A stretch of 30,097 bases of DNA from Lingula anatina (GCF_001039355.2 NW_019774180.1:1-30097), one strand, 5' to 3'; counted from the stretch's first letter, positions 20,379-30,097 are shown. Notes: a model not told the origin generated them from the letters alone. A program made the numbers and translations.

Positions 20379-22639
20379 TTAACCAGCGTAATCAGTTTTG
20401 TCCTGGCCCAGAGCCATTCTTGCGACTATTTCGTACTCTGTAAAATTTCCAAATTTGACAATACATCCCGGAGATGCTATTTCGTCAATTCCATTGTTAC
20501 CAATAGAAACCAGACAGATAGTCCATCCTGGAAATAAATAGAGATAAGGAATTAATAAATAATGGTGACAGAAACTATGAATTAACCAAGCAAACAAAAT
20601 ATACATATAGGTCTTTTTCATTTATTTCATTCTTCAGATGGTAAATATTAGAACTGAATTAGAACTGTTTCATGGGTCACATCAATTATGGCCTGATCAG
20701 ATAAGAGGTATATGTACATGTATACATACAGACATGACATTAAATATGGATTTTTTTTACCAAATCATGTTTACTTCTTAGCTTATCACAGTAACGTTTA
20801 AAGGTTTTGTAAAGATCCCTAAAATCAGGTACCGAAATTATCAACAACCGAATTGGTCACAGGGCTTTACAAAACGATTGGCCCGTGACATTTTAAATTA
20901 TTTGCAAAAAAATACCTTAGTCGGCTTAAGTCACGTAAGTCTTTACTTAGACTGAATATTGATTTGATTGTTTTGATAATACAAGGTTCAGATTAATACT
21001 AACCTTGTTTTTTAATACTCGTCGCTGTTGGTCGCGGATCGCCCAGGTCAGACATTCCGCCAGTAAGAAGCCATATTAGTTTCGGGCGTTCTTCCAAGAA
21101 AAAATCTTCAAACATGAGCTCCGCAGTCTCTAAAGCCAGTTTTATGTTCGTAGCTCCCACTTGAAAATAGACAAAAATTATTTTGTAATAATGTGTGTGT
21201 TTGTGTGTGAGAGAGAGAGAGAGAGAGAGTAATCGTGTGCGCGTTTGTATGTTTATGAGAGAGGAAGAGAGAGATTTGAAAGAGGGAGAGAAACAAATTG
21301 GCTTACTTCTATTGTCAGTGGCGTTAATGTAACCTTCAACGGTTTCCAAATCAGTGTGTGAATTCAACTCGAACTCTCTCACTACATCAGTGGCAAACGT
21401 CAATACACCAACCCGGGTTCCATTGGGTTCAATGGGGCTATGTTTATCGATGAATTCAGCAATCGCCTGAGAAATAAAGGTAAGTGTGGGTTCAATACAT
21501 TCAATGCATACACAATGTTGCTATGATGGCACATTAATAATACATAAATCCAAACGTGTAAATCTTATGGATGGTGTCAAACCAAAAACATGCATTTTGA
21601 CGGATTATGTAATGGGGGCTATATCACGGTTTGTAAACTGTGCATCATAACACACACAGAGCATAAGACTAGGTTCTCATACGTAGATCGATTAAACTGG
21701 ATCGAACCATCTCCAAGTAGTTTTTCGCTAAATCGCTTAGAGCTTAAGTGGCTAAGATGCCTGGCACGCCTACTGAAGCTGCTAAACGGCAATTGATAAA
21801 CCCTAGTAGCTTCAGTAGGCTTGACAGACATTTAAGCCTCTTAGGTTGACTGCAATTTAGCGAGAATCCCCTCGGAGAAAGAACAATTCACAGTTAGCAC
21901 GATAGGGCCTGGGAATTGTCCCTAAGCCTGCCTCAGGAGACCCATTCTAATCCCACACTGACAATTTAATTGCGCAAAGTATGGTTTTACCATGCTGTAT
22001 CAAATCAACATAGAAAATGGGCTAATAGTAGCCAGATATATTTATTTTATAACTTACGAATAATAATAATAATAATAATAATAACAATAATAATAATAAA
22101 ACACATTAGAAATAGCTCATAGTAAAATCACTAACGTGTGGAAACGGGAAATGAATACCCTTTTCAGCACCCGGTAAAGTATAACTAAATTTCTTTAGAT
22201 GTTATTTACATCTTAAATTCAAAGAGAATCTGTGTTCTTAAGAATGTTATTTTTACATATTGAATTCAGCGTTATCAAAGGACCTCTTACCTTTGTTGCA
22301 TATTTCTGCGCCTCAAACTCAGCATCATCATTACTCGAACTGCTGTCCAATGCAAAGACAATGTCAAGATCAGGGTTGTTGCAGTTGGTTTGCTCGGTGG
22401 TACAGGGAGACACAATTTTCTTTAAAATGCCTGAGAGCTCACTTGCCGTCGTTGATGTCCCTTGTTGATAGAATAATAAACGATACATGAGAATATTTTC
22501 ATACATTTATTATAGATATCATAGTAAGCGAAGAGTTTACAATGAGTCCTTTTTTTCACCAAACGTTTAGCTCACTTGCCGTTGTTGATGTCCCTTGTTA
22601 ATAGTAAAATAAATCATGACAATACATGAGGATATATTC

Positions 22640-22704
<65 letters not shown>

Positions 22705-23053
22705 ACCCGTATTGAAGGCTTGTCGTGCCGTCTACAGGAGAGAATTGCAGTACGCGGTAGAAGCAGACGCTGTTAGGCACGTGATCTTTAACGAGCACAA
22801 CCTAATGCTAATTGTGTGTGAATTTGGTGACATTTGATTTCGTCTTTTCAATTAAATAGACATTTCATTACATCTGTAGAAGTCACAGTGAAACAGTGGA
22901 TTTGAGGGTGTACTCTGTACTTCTTATAAATTTTACTTAATTGTATTAAATGTGAATATTTTCACTCTATTTCTAACAATTTACAGCTGTGAGGTGATCA
23001 TCCGTAAATAAAAGTACATGGAAATGGGGGTGGGGCAACCTTTTTGACCAATG

Positions 23054-23117
<64 letters not shown>

Positions 23118-23524
23118 CATCAATGGCTTCAATTCAGTAAATGAATATTGCATGAATATTTACGTGCCAGCCATTTTCAAGAAGATTGTGTGATGTTCAG
23201 TAAACCATTATATACCATGAAGCTATGTTTCTGTTGAATTTATCGGGTTTTGTAATGTATATGTCATTGAGATCAGCTTTTTTATGAAATTGTACTGATC
23301 TACACCTCAAAAAGACGTGTTATACTGAAAAATACTGCAAAGCTGGGATATAGATATTATAGTCAAGGTACACGGTTTATCATATTGAAGATGGTCCTAT
23401 TCATAGACAGTCTATGGAATACAATTATCAGTAACTTACATTCACTCCGGGGAAGAGAGTTAACCACACACCACTCGTTCAGCAACAGAGCAGCAACCAG
23501 AATGAGTGCACAGAATCCCTTCAT
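20379..23524 (-). CDS. Secreted vWA-domain protein, gene 5 (complete, 5 exons, 239 aa)
   Basis: Exons are 23524-23440, 22460-22291, 21466-21307, 21159-21004 and 20527-20379. They total 720 nt with the same phases and GT-AG borders as gene 2. The signal peptide is MKGFCALILVAALLLNEWC. The linker carries Cys-x6-Cys and is followed by one vWA domain with MIDAS DSSSS and GATN. The third ligand site reads LTGG in place of ITDG, so the metal site is incomplete, as in gene 2. The C-terminus is four residues shorter than in gene 2, ending DKTDYAG. No lesion is seen. Intron 1 (979 bp) carries a Tc1/mariner fragment, two (TA)n runs and a relic of another exon 2. It is head to head with gene 6. Confidence 0.85.
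22569..22593 (-). pseudogene. 25-bp relic of exon 2 inside intron 1 of gene 5
   Basis: On the minus strand, CTATTAACAAG is followed by 25 bases matching the start of exon 2 (GGACATCAAC...GTGAGCT), and the sequence then switches to intron sequence AAACGTTTGG. The flank resembles the exon 2 acceptor of gene 6 (29894-29904). The switch point shares AGCT between both parents. Confidence 0.7.
22642..22700. repeat. (TA)n microsatellite in intron 1 of gene 5
   Basis: About 58 bp of TA. Confidence 0.9.
22800..23055 (+). mobile_element. Tc1/mariner 3'-end fragment in intron 1 of gene 5
   Basis: Matches 28205-28514 downstream of the recognisable transposase remnant: GAATTTGGTGACATTTG, CACAGTGAAACA, AAATAAAAG and the terminal CAACCTTTTTGACCAATGTTA. 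The end abuts a (TA)n run, in line with Tc1/mariner insertion at TA. The 5' part is missing. Confidence 0.6.
23055..23114. repeat. (TA)n microsatellite next to the Tc1/mariner end
   Basis: About 60 bp of TA immediately following the element end. Confidence 0.9.
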
Positions 23525-23571
23525 ATTGGTTCCAGTGTTGGATCTGTATGACGTTACTAGTACTGACGTTA

Positions 23572-23638
23572 CTTATATAATAGTAAGAACGGATGCGCTG
23601 CTGGCACACCTATTGTTTTGTCATTGCCAATAGCCAAT
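23572..23638 (-). promoter_or_regulatory. Core promoter of gene 5: double CCAAT and TATA box
   Basis: On the minus strand the double CCAAT block (ATTGGCTATTGGCAAT, 23638-23623) and TATATAAG (23579-23572) are followed by the ATG 47 bp downstream. Spacing is as in genes 1 and 2. Confidence 0.65.
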
Positions 23639-24570
23639 GTAACCGCCAAAGACGAATTTAATGGCTGTCTAGTACAAGATACATGTGACATTTGTCTTAA
23701 TTCAGGGGGAATGTGTAGCCTCACCGGCCGCGTTTAAACACCGCTTCCGAAGATTGTCCTTACTCTCCAAATGAAGAAATGTCAATAACATACCTGTATC
23801 AAAGAAATTGCAAAACGTGGAACAATTGGAAGCAAATTTTGCAATTGCTTTGTTTCAAAATAAGCAGGAATGTATGAATTCGGAACAAAAGTCTTAATGA
23901 ACACAGGAATCTCAACGGTGACTTGAAGGAAATAGCTGTCTGCTGTAATGATAGTCTAAGTGCATCTATAGTCCACCATAATGCCTCAACGTGCGCTCGT
24001 TAAATATTTAATTACTTCCAAGAACATGTTTTTGAGACAGCAACGTTTTTACAAAACTACAACTGGGCAGTGAAATGAGACAATTAGTGCGCCTGGCGCC
24101 TAATCAGAAAAGAAACACACCTTGCTTTTATATTAGGGATGTACAGAGGATGACAAGAGCATTACGCCTTGTTACTAAATAGTTTTATGACAGTGCAATA
24201 GGTTGGGTTTTACATTTTGAAATGTGACCCTGCCAACTGAATGCTAACAGCTTTTTTTTACAGACCAGATCTGACATTGATTACTAAGGAGTTTCAGTAT
24301 TGATATTTTGTAGGAAAACAAGACGTTCCTAAAATGACCACCAACCTTCTTGACATGGCCTCAAAAAGGAGTAATAATATTTTTTTCTGTTTTCCCTTCA
24401 CTTTTGACACTTCACTAAAGGCACTTTTGATCAGGGCGTCCTGGGTAAATGTATGAAGAGCCCTTTGCCACTGAATATCCACTTTCACCCGACGCATTTA
24501 TGGGGTTTGCATACGTTATTCAGTCCAAACCGTGATGAATTGCTGGTGTAACCATACTTAGCGGGATAAT
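23639..24570 (-). promoter_or_regulatory. Conserved 5' flank of gene 5
   Basis: Matches the 5' flanks of the other copies out to about 1 kb. It contains a 54-codon open frame at 23943-23782 that is also open in the gene 1 flank, and a variant of the AGAACATGTTCT palindrome (AAAACATGTTCT, near 24020-24035). The outer part (24210-24570) is the block also present at 12416-12775. It ends at a (TAC)n(TAA)n run (24573-24618). Confidence 0.55.
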
Positions 24571-24572
24571 GA

Positions 24573-24618
24573 TACTACTACTACTACTACTACTACTACT
24601 AATAATAATAATAATAAT
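24573..24618. repeat. (TAC)n(TAA)n microsatellite
   Basis: A compound trinucleotide run with ATG-type interruptions after it. Confidence 0.9.
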
Positions 24619-26320
24619 GATGATAATACCTAGAGCGATACCGGCTGCAGGTATTGAACCACTAGCTGTAGTAAAATAAACTATAATAATAACTTTTAGG
24701 TGCTAAGGGTTTCAACTGTTTTAGTCGCACACACACACACACACAGACGAACTCACGGTCACCTTTAACTGCTATAGTTATCTCTTTCTATAACAGGGTA
24801 CCGTGAACTGTCAACATCGTTGACTTCCCACTATCATCTTTACAGCTGTACTTATTCATCCTTTTGTTATCTGACCTTGCGAGGTAGTTTATTGGAATGT
24901 ATTTCTGAAAAGCAGGTTAGAAAAATTCACTAGTTCACTAAAGGCGCGAAACAACTATCATTTTCACTTTAAAACACCTTTCTCCATATTTTGATAAAAT
25001 GCGTTACGGTAGTGATATCTATTATTTTTTGCCGGAAGTAATGAACAATAGAACATCAGGATGATGGTGGGGTATTCATTATAATGCTTTATTTAAGCTT
25101 TCATCACATGCTGGTTATCATCCCCAGAAATGCACTGCATGACGTCACGCTTAGCCCATTGCGCAAGCGTGCACTTTTAATGAGTTGCTAGATTGCCATA
25201 GGAAAATGAATGGGTTCGCGATTCGTGGGTAATTTGTGATAATTGACAAACAAAATACCTGATGCCGATAGACAGCAACGCTGTGCTATGCTTCAAGCAA
25301 CTCCTGACCAAATATCGATAGGGTTTTTAAAAAAATTCTGTTGTACACACGTACTAAGAAGTTTGCCGTGTATTGCCTAGCCTACCCTCAGCAAAACGCA
25401 CATATTTACAGAAATAGTGATTTTAGACGGTAGATTCACTCAGAAACAAAGGCAAACTAATTCGTTGCCGATAGCACCAGCAGATAGCAGCACCATACAG
25501 AGTCTGATTAAAAACTTTCATGGCAATTGAAGAACTTTTACCACTGTACAATGGAGTCCAAAAAAGCACTAAGCACAAATGTGAAACTGCCCAGTGCAAG
25601 GCCAAGAATTCAGTCAGTATTTTCAATCATATTATCAGATTCTACATAAATTGACTGACAATATCACTACTCAGTATTTAACTAATCTCTTAATCCAAAA
25701 TTCCTATCATCATTTAATAATAATGCAAAATTCTTCTTTCAGATTGCTATTTATTTTAAATCTTAATGCTGCAACTGTTCCAAAATAGTCTTGTAGTAAA
25801 GGAAAAATGCAAATAAGAAGTGAAAGACCAATTTTACCCACATTATTCAATTATTTGAATATAAAAAAGAATTAGATCACGATTTAACAAATTAAAAAAA
25901 ATCTTTCATGAACTCTTTCATGAATAACATATTAAACAAAATTAAAGTTATATTAGTGGTAATGGCTTATTCTGGAATATATGACCTCTGCACATCATCA
26001 GTACCTGACTTGGTACAGTATAGTTACTACTTAGATACAGAGTTAGATTTAATAATTTTACAATAAGAACAATATATATTACAATAAACTTCTCTGCACA
26101 TGTCAGACGCTTCTTACCATGAACTAACACTACTTGACAATGGGCTGAGCACTTATCACAGACTCTGTGTGCGATGCCTTTGTTGTGCTGTGATTGGCTA
26201 GTTGAGTCACGTGAAGCCCTACTGTAGCGCCCTCGCGTATCGCGTGAATGCTGCGCATTTCTGGCCATGTTCAGTACCGATAGTCCGAATATTTGCACCG
26301 CTCTAGTCGCCGACTAACCC
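24619..26320. other. Unrecognised noncoding stretch
   Basis: No supported gene: open frames are all under 120 codons without recognisable domains. A (CA)n run lies at 24728-24744. The segment 26100-26300 is GC-richer than its surroundings and includes a CCAAT-type ATTGG and a CACGTG E-box near 26210, so it could be a promoter or a repeat end. The frame at 25948-26298 (minus, 116 codons) crosses it but looks like chance. Confidence 0.3.
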
Positions 26321-26640
26321 CAAGCCAATTTTGGAAATAACCACTAACTGTAGTTCAAACAGCATAAGACGTGTTTTGGTTATTTATATAAAAAATGTTT
26401 TCAAAACATTATATAATGTTTTTCCAGAATGTTATAAACACGCTGATAAAACTCCACAAAATGATGTTACATGTATCATAAAATTTTGTAGAAACGGTCT
26501 TCGAATCTTTTTCCAAATTATAACGTTACTGTACATCATTTTGCATGGAGTTAAAACACCCATAACGTTACCATAATGTTCTTCTATACCATTACCAGCA
26601 TGTAACCATCTGATAACGTCGTGAAAACGTTATTTGTTAT
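26321..26640. repeat. AACGTT/ATAATGTT-rich repeat
   Basis: Reiterated AACGTTA, ATAACGTT and ATAATGTTTT words on both strands over about 300 bp, with a self-complementary CAAAACATTATATAATGTTT core near 26400-26420. The pattern resembles a MITE-like repeat. The ends are not defined. Confidence 0.45.
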
Positions 26641-27084
26641 TTGGATTATTACTTAAAGGTACATATGGATCAAGCATCGGTGGAGCGTGGGTTGCCAGTA
26701 ACACATATAAACCACCTCTACTAGATTCTTATACGACTCAAATAAAGTCGACATGCCAAGGGACAAACTGAATAAATCACTCGATCAGCCATAAAAGAGC
26801 TTTAGATTGCTCTTTTAATTTTTGGTCAGAAATTAAACCTACTTATGTGACCTACTTATGTGCCCCGGCCATGTATATACAGGATAGTAAGCGAACAGAA
26901 AAATCCATTCAAATATCATTTTTCGGGTAATGTTAATCAATGCCTTCTGGCAATTTCCTTAATTATACTTTTTGCAACTATATACTGGTATTTGGTTGGT
27001 TTTTGAGCAAAAAATTGACTTTGTATGCATCTTTAATAGGCGTATTTTAAATAAGCACTCGTACTGCAAGGAAGGACACCAAGC
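26641..27084. other. Unrecognised noncoding stretch
   Basis: No gene or structured repeat was found, apart from a short direct repeat of TACTTATGTG at about 26840-26862. Confidence 0.3.
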
Positions 27085-27640
27085 GTTCGAGCAGACTGCT
27101 CCACGCCTTCCACAGCTACACATGTTTACAAGGGGAAGTGTTAAGCCAAATTGTTGAGCCTTGTAATAAACTTATGGGGCCGGTGAAACTAATCACATAG
27201 CTAAAAGTGCGACACTTCTAAGAATGTTAAACATTTTTATTTCTTCTGAAAGAAGCTTGAAAAGCTAAACTTGTTGTTCAGCTACCCTCTACCAGGGCGA
27301 CAGATTGATTTTTCACATATATGTCTCTAGATAAATAGATAGTCAATTTGGTCTGACGTCGCCTCAGCAAAAAATGTCCCCAAGAACTGCGGCCTTGATA
27401 GAGGGTATTGTTCAGCAGCTCCACGCGTTTAGGAATTCCACACCTATAGCAGCTCCATATGTTTAGCAGCCTCACGCGCTTAGCAGGGGAAGTGCTTAGC
27501 CAATGTGCTTAGCTTGTGATAGACTTATTATAGATCCATATACCGGTGAAGCTAAGCACATAGCTAAACGTGTAACACTGCCAACGTGTCTAGCATTTTC
27601 TTCTGTGAAACGCTTGAAAAGCTATACGTGCTTAGCTTTT
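27085..27640. repeat. Diverged tandem duplication with TTAGC/GCTAA motifs
   Basis: 27129-27271 and 27485-27630 align: AGGGGAAGTG, CCGGTGAA, CACATAGCTAAA and CTTGAAAAGCTA occur in the same order. Sequences upstream of each (CTGCTCCACGC and CAGCTCCACGCG) also correspond, so the period is about 340-355 bp. Between them GCTTAGC and its complement recur many times. Confidence 0.65.
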
Positions 27641-27744
27641 ACACATATTTCTAAATGCGTATGGGTGCTTAACGTATGTTGTATGTATTTAAATGCTAAG
27701 CACAGTTTTTACAGTGTATATATATATATATATGACATATGACA

Positions 27745-27960
27745 TAAGCACTATACCATTTGGACGAATGGTGCTCTTGGTTACACAGGTGGCCTTCGGT
27801 TAAACTTTTTATAGTTTAACTATTCATTATCACCACATGACCTAATCAGCCCAAGGGTACATGACATCATCAGCGACGCATCAACATGATGGACTGAATA
27901 ATCAACACTTACAGACCCCGTAAAAACGGGTGGAAGTGCGTTTAATGTGTGTTAAACCTT
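27745..27960 (+). repeat. Distal 5'-flank block shared with pseudogene 3
   Basis: Matches about 6955-7350: GGTTACACAGGTGGCC, TATAGTTTAACTAT, TATCACCACATG, AATCAACACTT and CCCCGTAAAAACG in the same order. The earlier copy carries extra sequence. Confidence 0.65.
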
Positions 27961-28051
27961 TCTTAATGAATCGTTCAGAAAATACAAAATAGCGGTGAAA
28001 ATACCTATATTTTATAACATTATTTTAAATTTAAAATTTGCGCCCCTCTAA

Positions 28052-28222
28052 TCCTGTGATTCACTGCGTGTCGCACGTAGATTTCGCCTGGCGAGTGATT
28101 TGTTGCAGAAACACAATATTCTGAGAATGGGGCAACTATCTGTGAACCCTGACATTAACCCTACGGAGCATCTGTGGCATGAATTGGAGTATATGCAATG
28201 CAGAGAAGATTATTTTGTGTAA
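28052..28222 (+). pseudogene. Tc1/mariner transposase C-terminal remnant
   Basis: An uninterrupted frame of 56 codons encodes DSLRVARRF, then LLQKHNILRM, then NPDINPTEHLWHELE. These correspond to the DNARPHVAR and SPDLNPIEHLWDEL motifs that hold the second and third catalytic acidic residues of Tc1-type DD34E transposases. Here the last motif keeps E in TEHLW. Sequence upstream has a stop and no recognisable N-terminal part. A TAA ends the frame soon after the motif. The element's 3' end continues to about 28514. Confidence 0.8.
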
Positions 28223-28514
28223 ATTTGGTGATATTTGGCATTGCCTTTTTAATTTAACAGATATTTTTTGAAATCACAGTGAAACACCGGATTTGAGGGG
28301 TGCATGCTTTAAATATGAATTAATGACATTAACATTATGTTATAAAATGTAGCTATTTTCACCGCTATTTTATATTTTCAGAGCGATTAATCATGGAAGT
28401 CATGGTATCTGTAATAAAAAGCATTGTTAACAACAGTTAACAACAATAACGTGATCATTTTTAAATAAAAGCACAAAGGATTGGGGATGGAACAACCTTT
28501 TTGACCAGTGTTTT
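28223..28514 (+). mobile_element. 3' noncoding part of the Tc1/mariner element
   Basis: Continues from the transposase remnant to the terminal CAACCTTTTTGACCAGTGTT. The same end is found at 23035-23055. Confidence 0.6.
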
Positions 28515-28539
28515 ATGACGTAATCAATGCGAGAATAAA

Positions 28540-29280
28540 TAAGTAGTCTGTGAAATGCCCTTATGTATTCAAATGGCAGTGATACAAATCAACATGTAAA
28601 ACCCAACATACTGCGCTGCAGTTAAACTTATAGCAACAAGGCGCCAAGCTCTTGTCTACGTCTGTATATACCTCAAAGCAATACGTGTTTATTTTCTGAT
28701 AAGGCGCCGGACGCAATAGTTGTCTCATTTTAGTGCACAGTTCTAGTTTTGTAAAAAATGGTGATGTCTCAAAGAACGTGTTCATCGCAGATATTAAACA
28801 TTTAACGAGCGCACGTTGAGGCATTACGGCCTCACATTGGTGCACTTAGACTGTCATTACAACAGACAGTCATTTCCTTTAAGTTTGTGCTGAGGTCTCG
28901 TTTTCTTTAGGACAGTTGTTAATATACGTACGTTTCTGTGTATTAAAAAAAAAAAAAAGAAAAATTCTAGAATTCGGTTCAAGTTGTTCCGTGCTTTGCA
29001 ATTGGTTTTGGTACAGGTTATTCATTGACGTTTTCATTTGGACCACATGGGCAGTCTTGAGTATGCGATGTTTAAACGCGTCCAGTGAGCGTACATATTT
29101 CCCTTCAATGAATACAATTGTCACTTGTATCTTGAATTAGACAGCTATTAAATTCGTCTTTGATGATTACATTGGCCATTGGCAATAACAATAAAAAAGG
29201 CGTGCCAGCAGCGCATCCGTTCTTAGTATTATATAAGACAACGCAGCAACTAGTTACGTTATTCCAACACTGGAACCGAA
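28540..29280 (+). promoter_or_regulatory. 5' flank and core promoter of gene 6
   Basis: Matches the 5' flanks of the other copies, in inverted orientation to that of gene 5. The CCAAT block ATTGGCCATTGGCAAT is at 29171-29186 and TATATAAG at 29230-29237, 43 bp before the ATG. A poly(A) run (28946-28960) has replaced part of the conserved upstream frame. The promoter itself looks intact although the gene is broken. Confidence 0.6.
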
Positions 29281-30022
29281 ATGAAGCGATTCTGTTCACT
29301 GATTCTGGTTGCCGCTCTTTTGCTGAACGAGTGGTAATTACTCCCCGCAGTAATGGTACGTTATTGAAAATTATATTTCATAGAATGTCGATGAATAGGA
29401 CAATGTTCATTATAATAAACCGTACCTTGACTATCATATCTATATCCCACCTTTGCAGTATTTTTCAGTATGACAGGACTTTTTGAGGTCTATATCAATA
29501 CATTTTCATAAAAAAGCTGACCCAAATTACATATACATCACAATACGCGATAAATTCAAAAGAAAGATAACTTCATGGTATATACTGGCTTCTTGAAAAT
29601 GACTGGCATGGAAATTTTCATGAAATCGGTATCACTGTCAGTCATTTTCTTAGTTGTAGCCATTGTTGTCTTTTACGGATCTATTTTGTTTCCTAAACAA
29701 TGACAAAGTGAACACCGTAATTTATTGGTGCCTATATGATAAAAAATCATGTGATTACAAGATTTTTTGCATGTAGGCACTCGAACTCCTAAAATGGGGA
29801 TAAAAGGGGATTAATATATGATATATACATATAATATATAATATTTAATATCTGTATTGAAAATAGTCTCATGTATTGCCATATTTTATTTTACTATTAA
29901 CAAGGGACATCAACGACGGCAAGCGAGCTCTTTGGTATTTTGAAGAAGATTGTGTCTCCCTGTACCACCGAGCAACCAACTGTAACAAACCTGCTCTTGA
30001 TATTGTCTGGCAAAATGCACAA
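29281..30022 (+). pseudogene. vWA-domain gene 6, broken 5' part
   Basis: Exon 1 begins MKRFCSLILVAALLLNEW and then hits TAA at 29335-29337, because a few bases coding for the CVV segment are deleted. Intron 1 aligns with that of gene 2. Exon 2 starts at 29905 after CTATTAACAAG, has a one-base deletion in the linker (ACCGAGCAACC), and then an internal deletion of about 60 bp that removes the DSSSS metal-binding strand: GATATTGTCT joins directly to a GCAAAATGCAC remnant near 30009. The splice donor is lost. No exons 3-5 are present before the end of the window. Confidence 0.8.
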
Positions 30023-30097
30023 AAAATAGAAATAAAATTTAATAAAATAACATTTAAAAAATCAAACAGATACATTGAAAAAAAAAAAAAAAAAAAA
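30023..30097. other. AT-rich end of the window with terminal poly(A)
   Basis: 75 bases of A-rich sequence ending in about 20 As. No gene. A homopolymer at the edge suggests an assembly break. Confidence 0.6.

Noticed and set aside
25948-26298. 116-codon minus-strand frame with an Arg/Ser-rich N-terminus
   Set aside because: No domain, no splice partner or repeat evidence. It crosses a locally GC-richer segment and may be chance.

Overview
This is nuclear DNA of an invertebrate animal. It is AT-rich, with short GT-AG introns, TATA/CCAAT promoters, many microsatellites, and fragments of Tc1/mariner, Ginger-like and possibly piggyBac elements. The gene family and repeat content would fit a marine invertebrate, perhaps a lophotrochozoan such as a mollusc. 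That placement is inference; nothing in the window fixes the species. The piece contains a 381-base gap and three single Ns, and it ends in a poly(A) run, so it looks like a draft scaffold.

The window is built from one repeatedly copied gene: a small secreted protein of about 240 residues with a signal peptide and one von Willebrand factor A (vWA) domain, in five exons of about 85, 170, 160, 156 and 149-161 nt. Intron phases are identical in every complete copy. Copies from left to right: gene 1 (minus strand, exons 1-2 only, continuing past the left edge); an orphan first exon (plus, 2650-2734); gene 2 (plus, 3495-6024, complete, 243 aa); gene 3 (plus, 8278-10326, pseudogene); a partial copy (minus, 18299-19385, exons 3-5 beside a gap); gene 5 (minus, 20379-23524, complete, 239 aa); gene 6 (plus, 29281 to about 30022, broken).

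The layout is nested palindromes. Gene 1 and the orphan exon/gene 2 are head to head around an inverted-repeat promoter region (about 1000-2870). Genes 5 and 6 are head to head around a 5.7-kb interval that still carries matching 5' flanks. Gene 3 and the partial copy/gene 5 are tail to tail, with matching 3' flanks at about 10327-11766 and 16703-17740. Each gene copy brings roughly 0.7-1.5 kb of 5' flank and about 0.7-1.3 kb of 3' flank, so the unit of duplication is much larger than the gene.

The 4.9-kb loop between the tail-to-tail arms (11767-16702) is mobile DNA. It holds a TIR-bounded segment (11767-13197) that contains a piece of vWA-gene 5' flank, a low-complexity segment with an unrecognised short ORF (13198-13830), and a GAATGC-rich repeat (13831-16640). 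A Ginger-like TIR element (14370-16219) sits in the GAATGC repeat. Its surviving two-exon gene joins an N-terminal exon to an integrase-type GPY/F C-terminal exon with no catalytic core.

The right part (24600-28520) is mostly unrecognised noncoding DNA with local repeats and a Tc1/mariner transposase remnant. The biological role of the vWA proteins cannot be read from the sequence. Secretion, copy number, rapid amino-acid change and a degenerate metal site are what can be supported.
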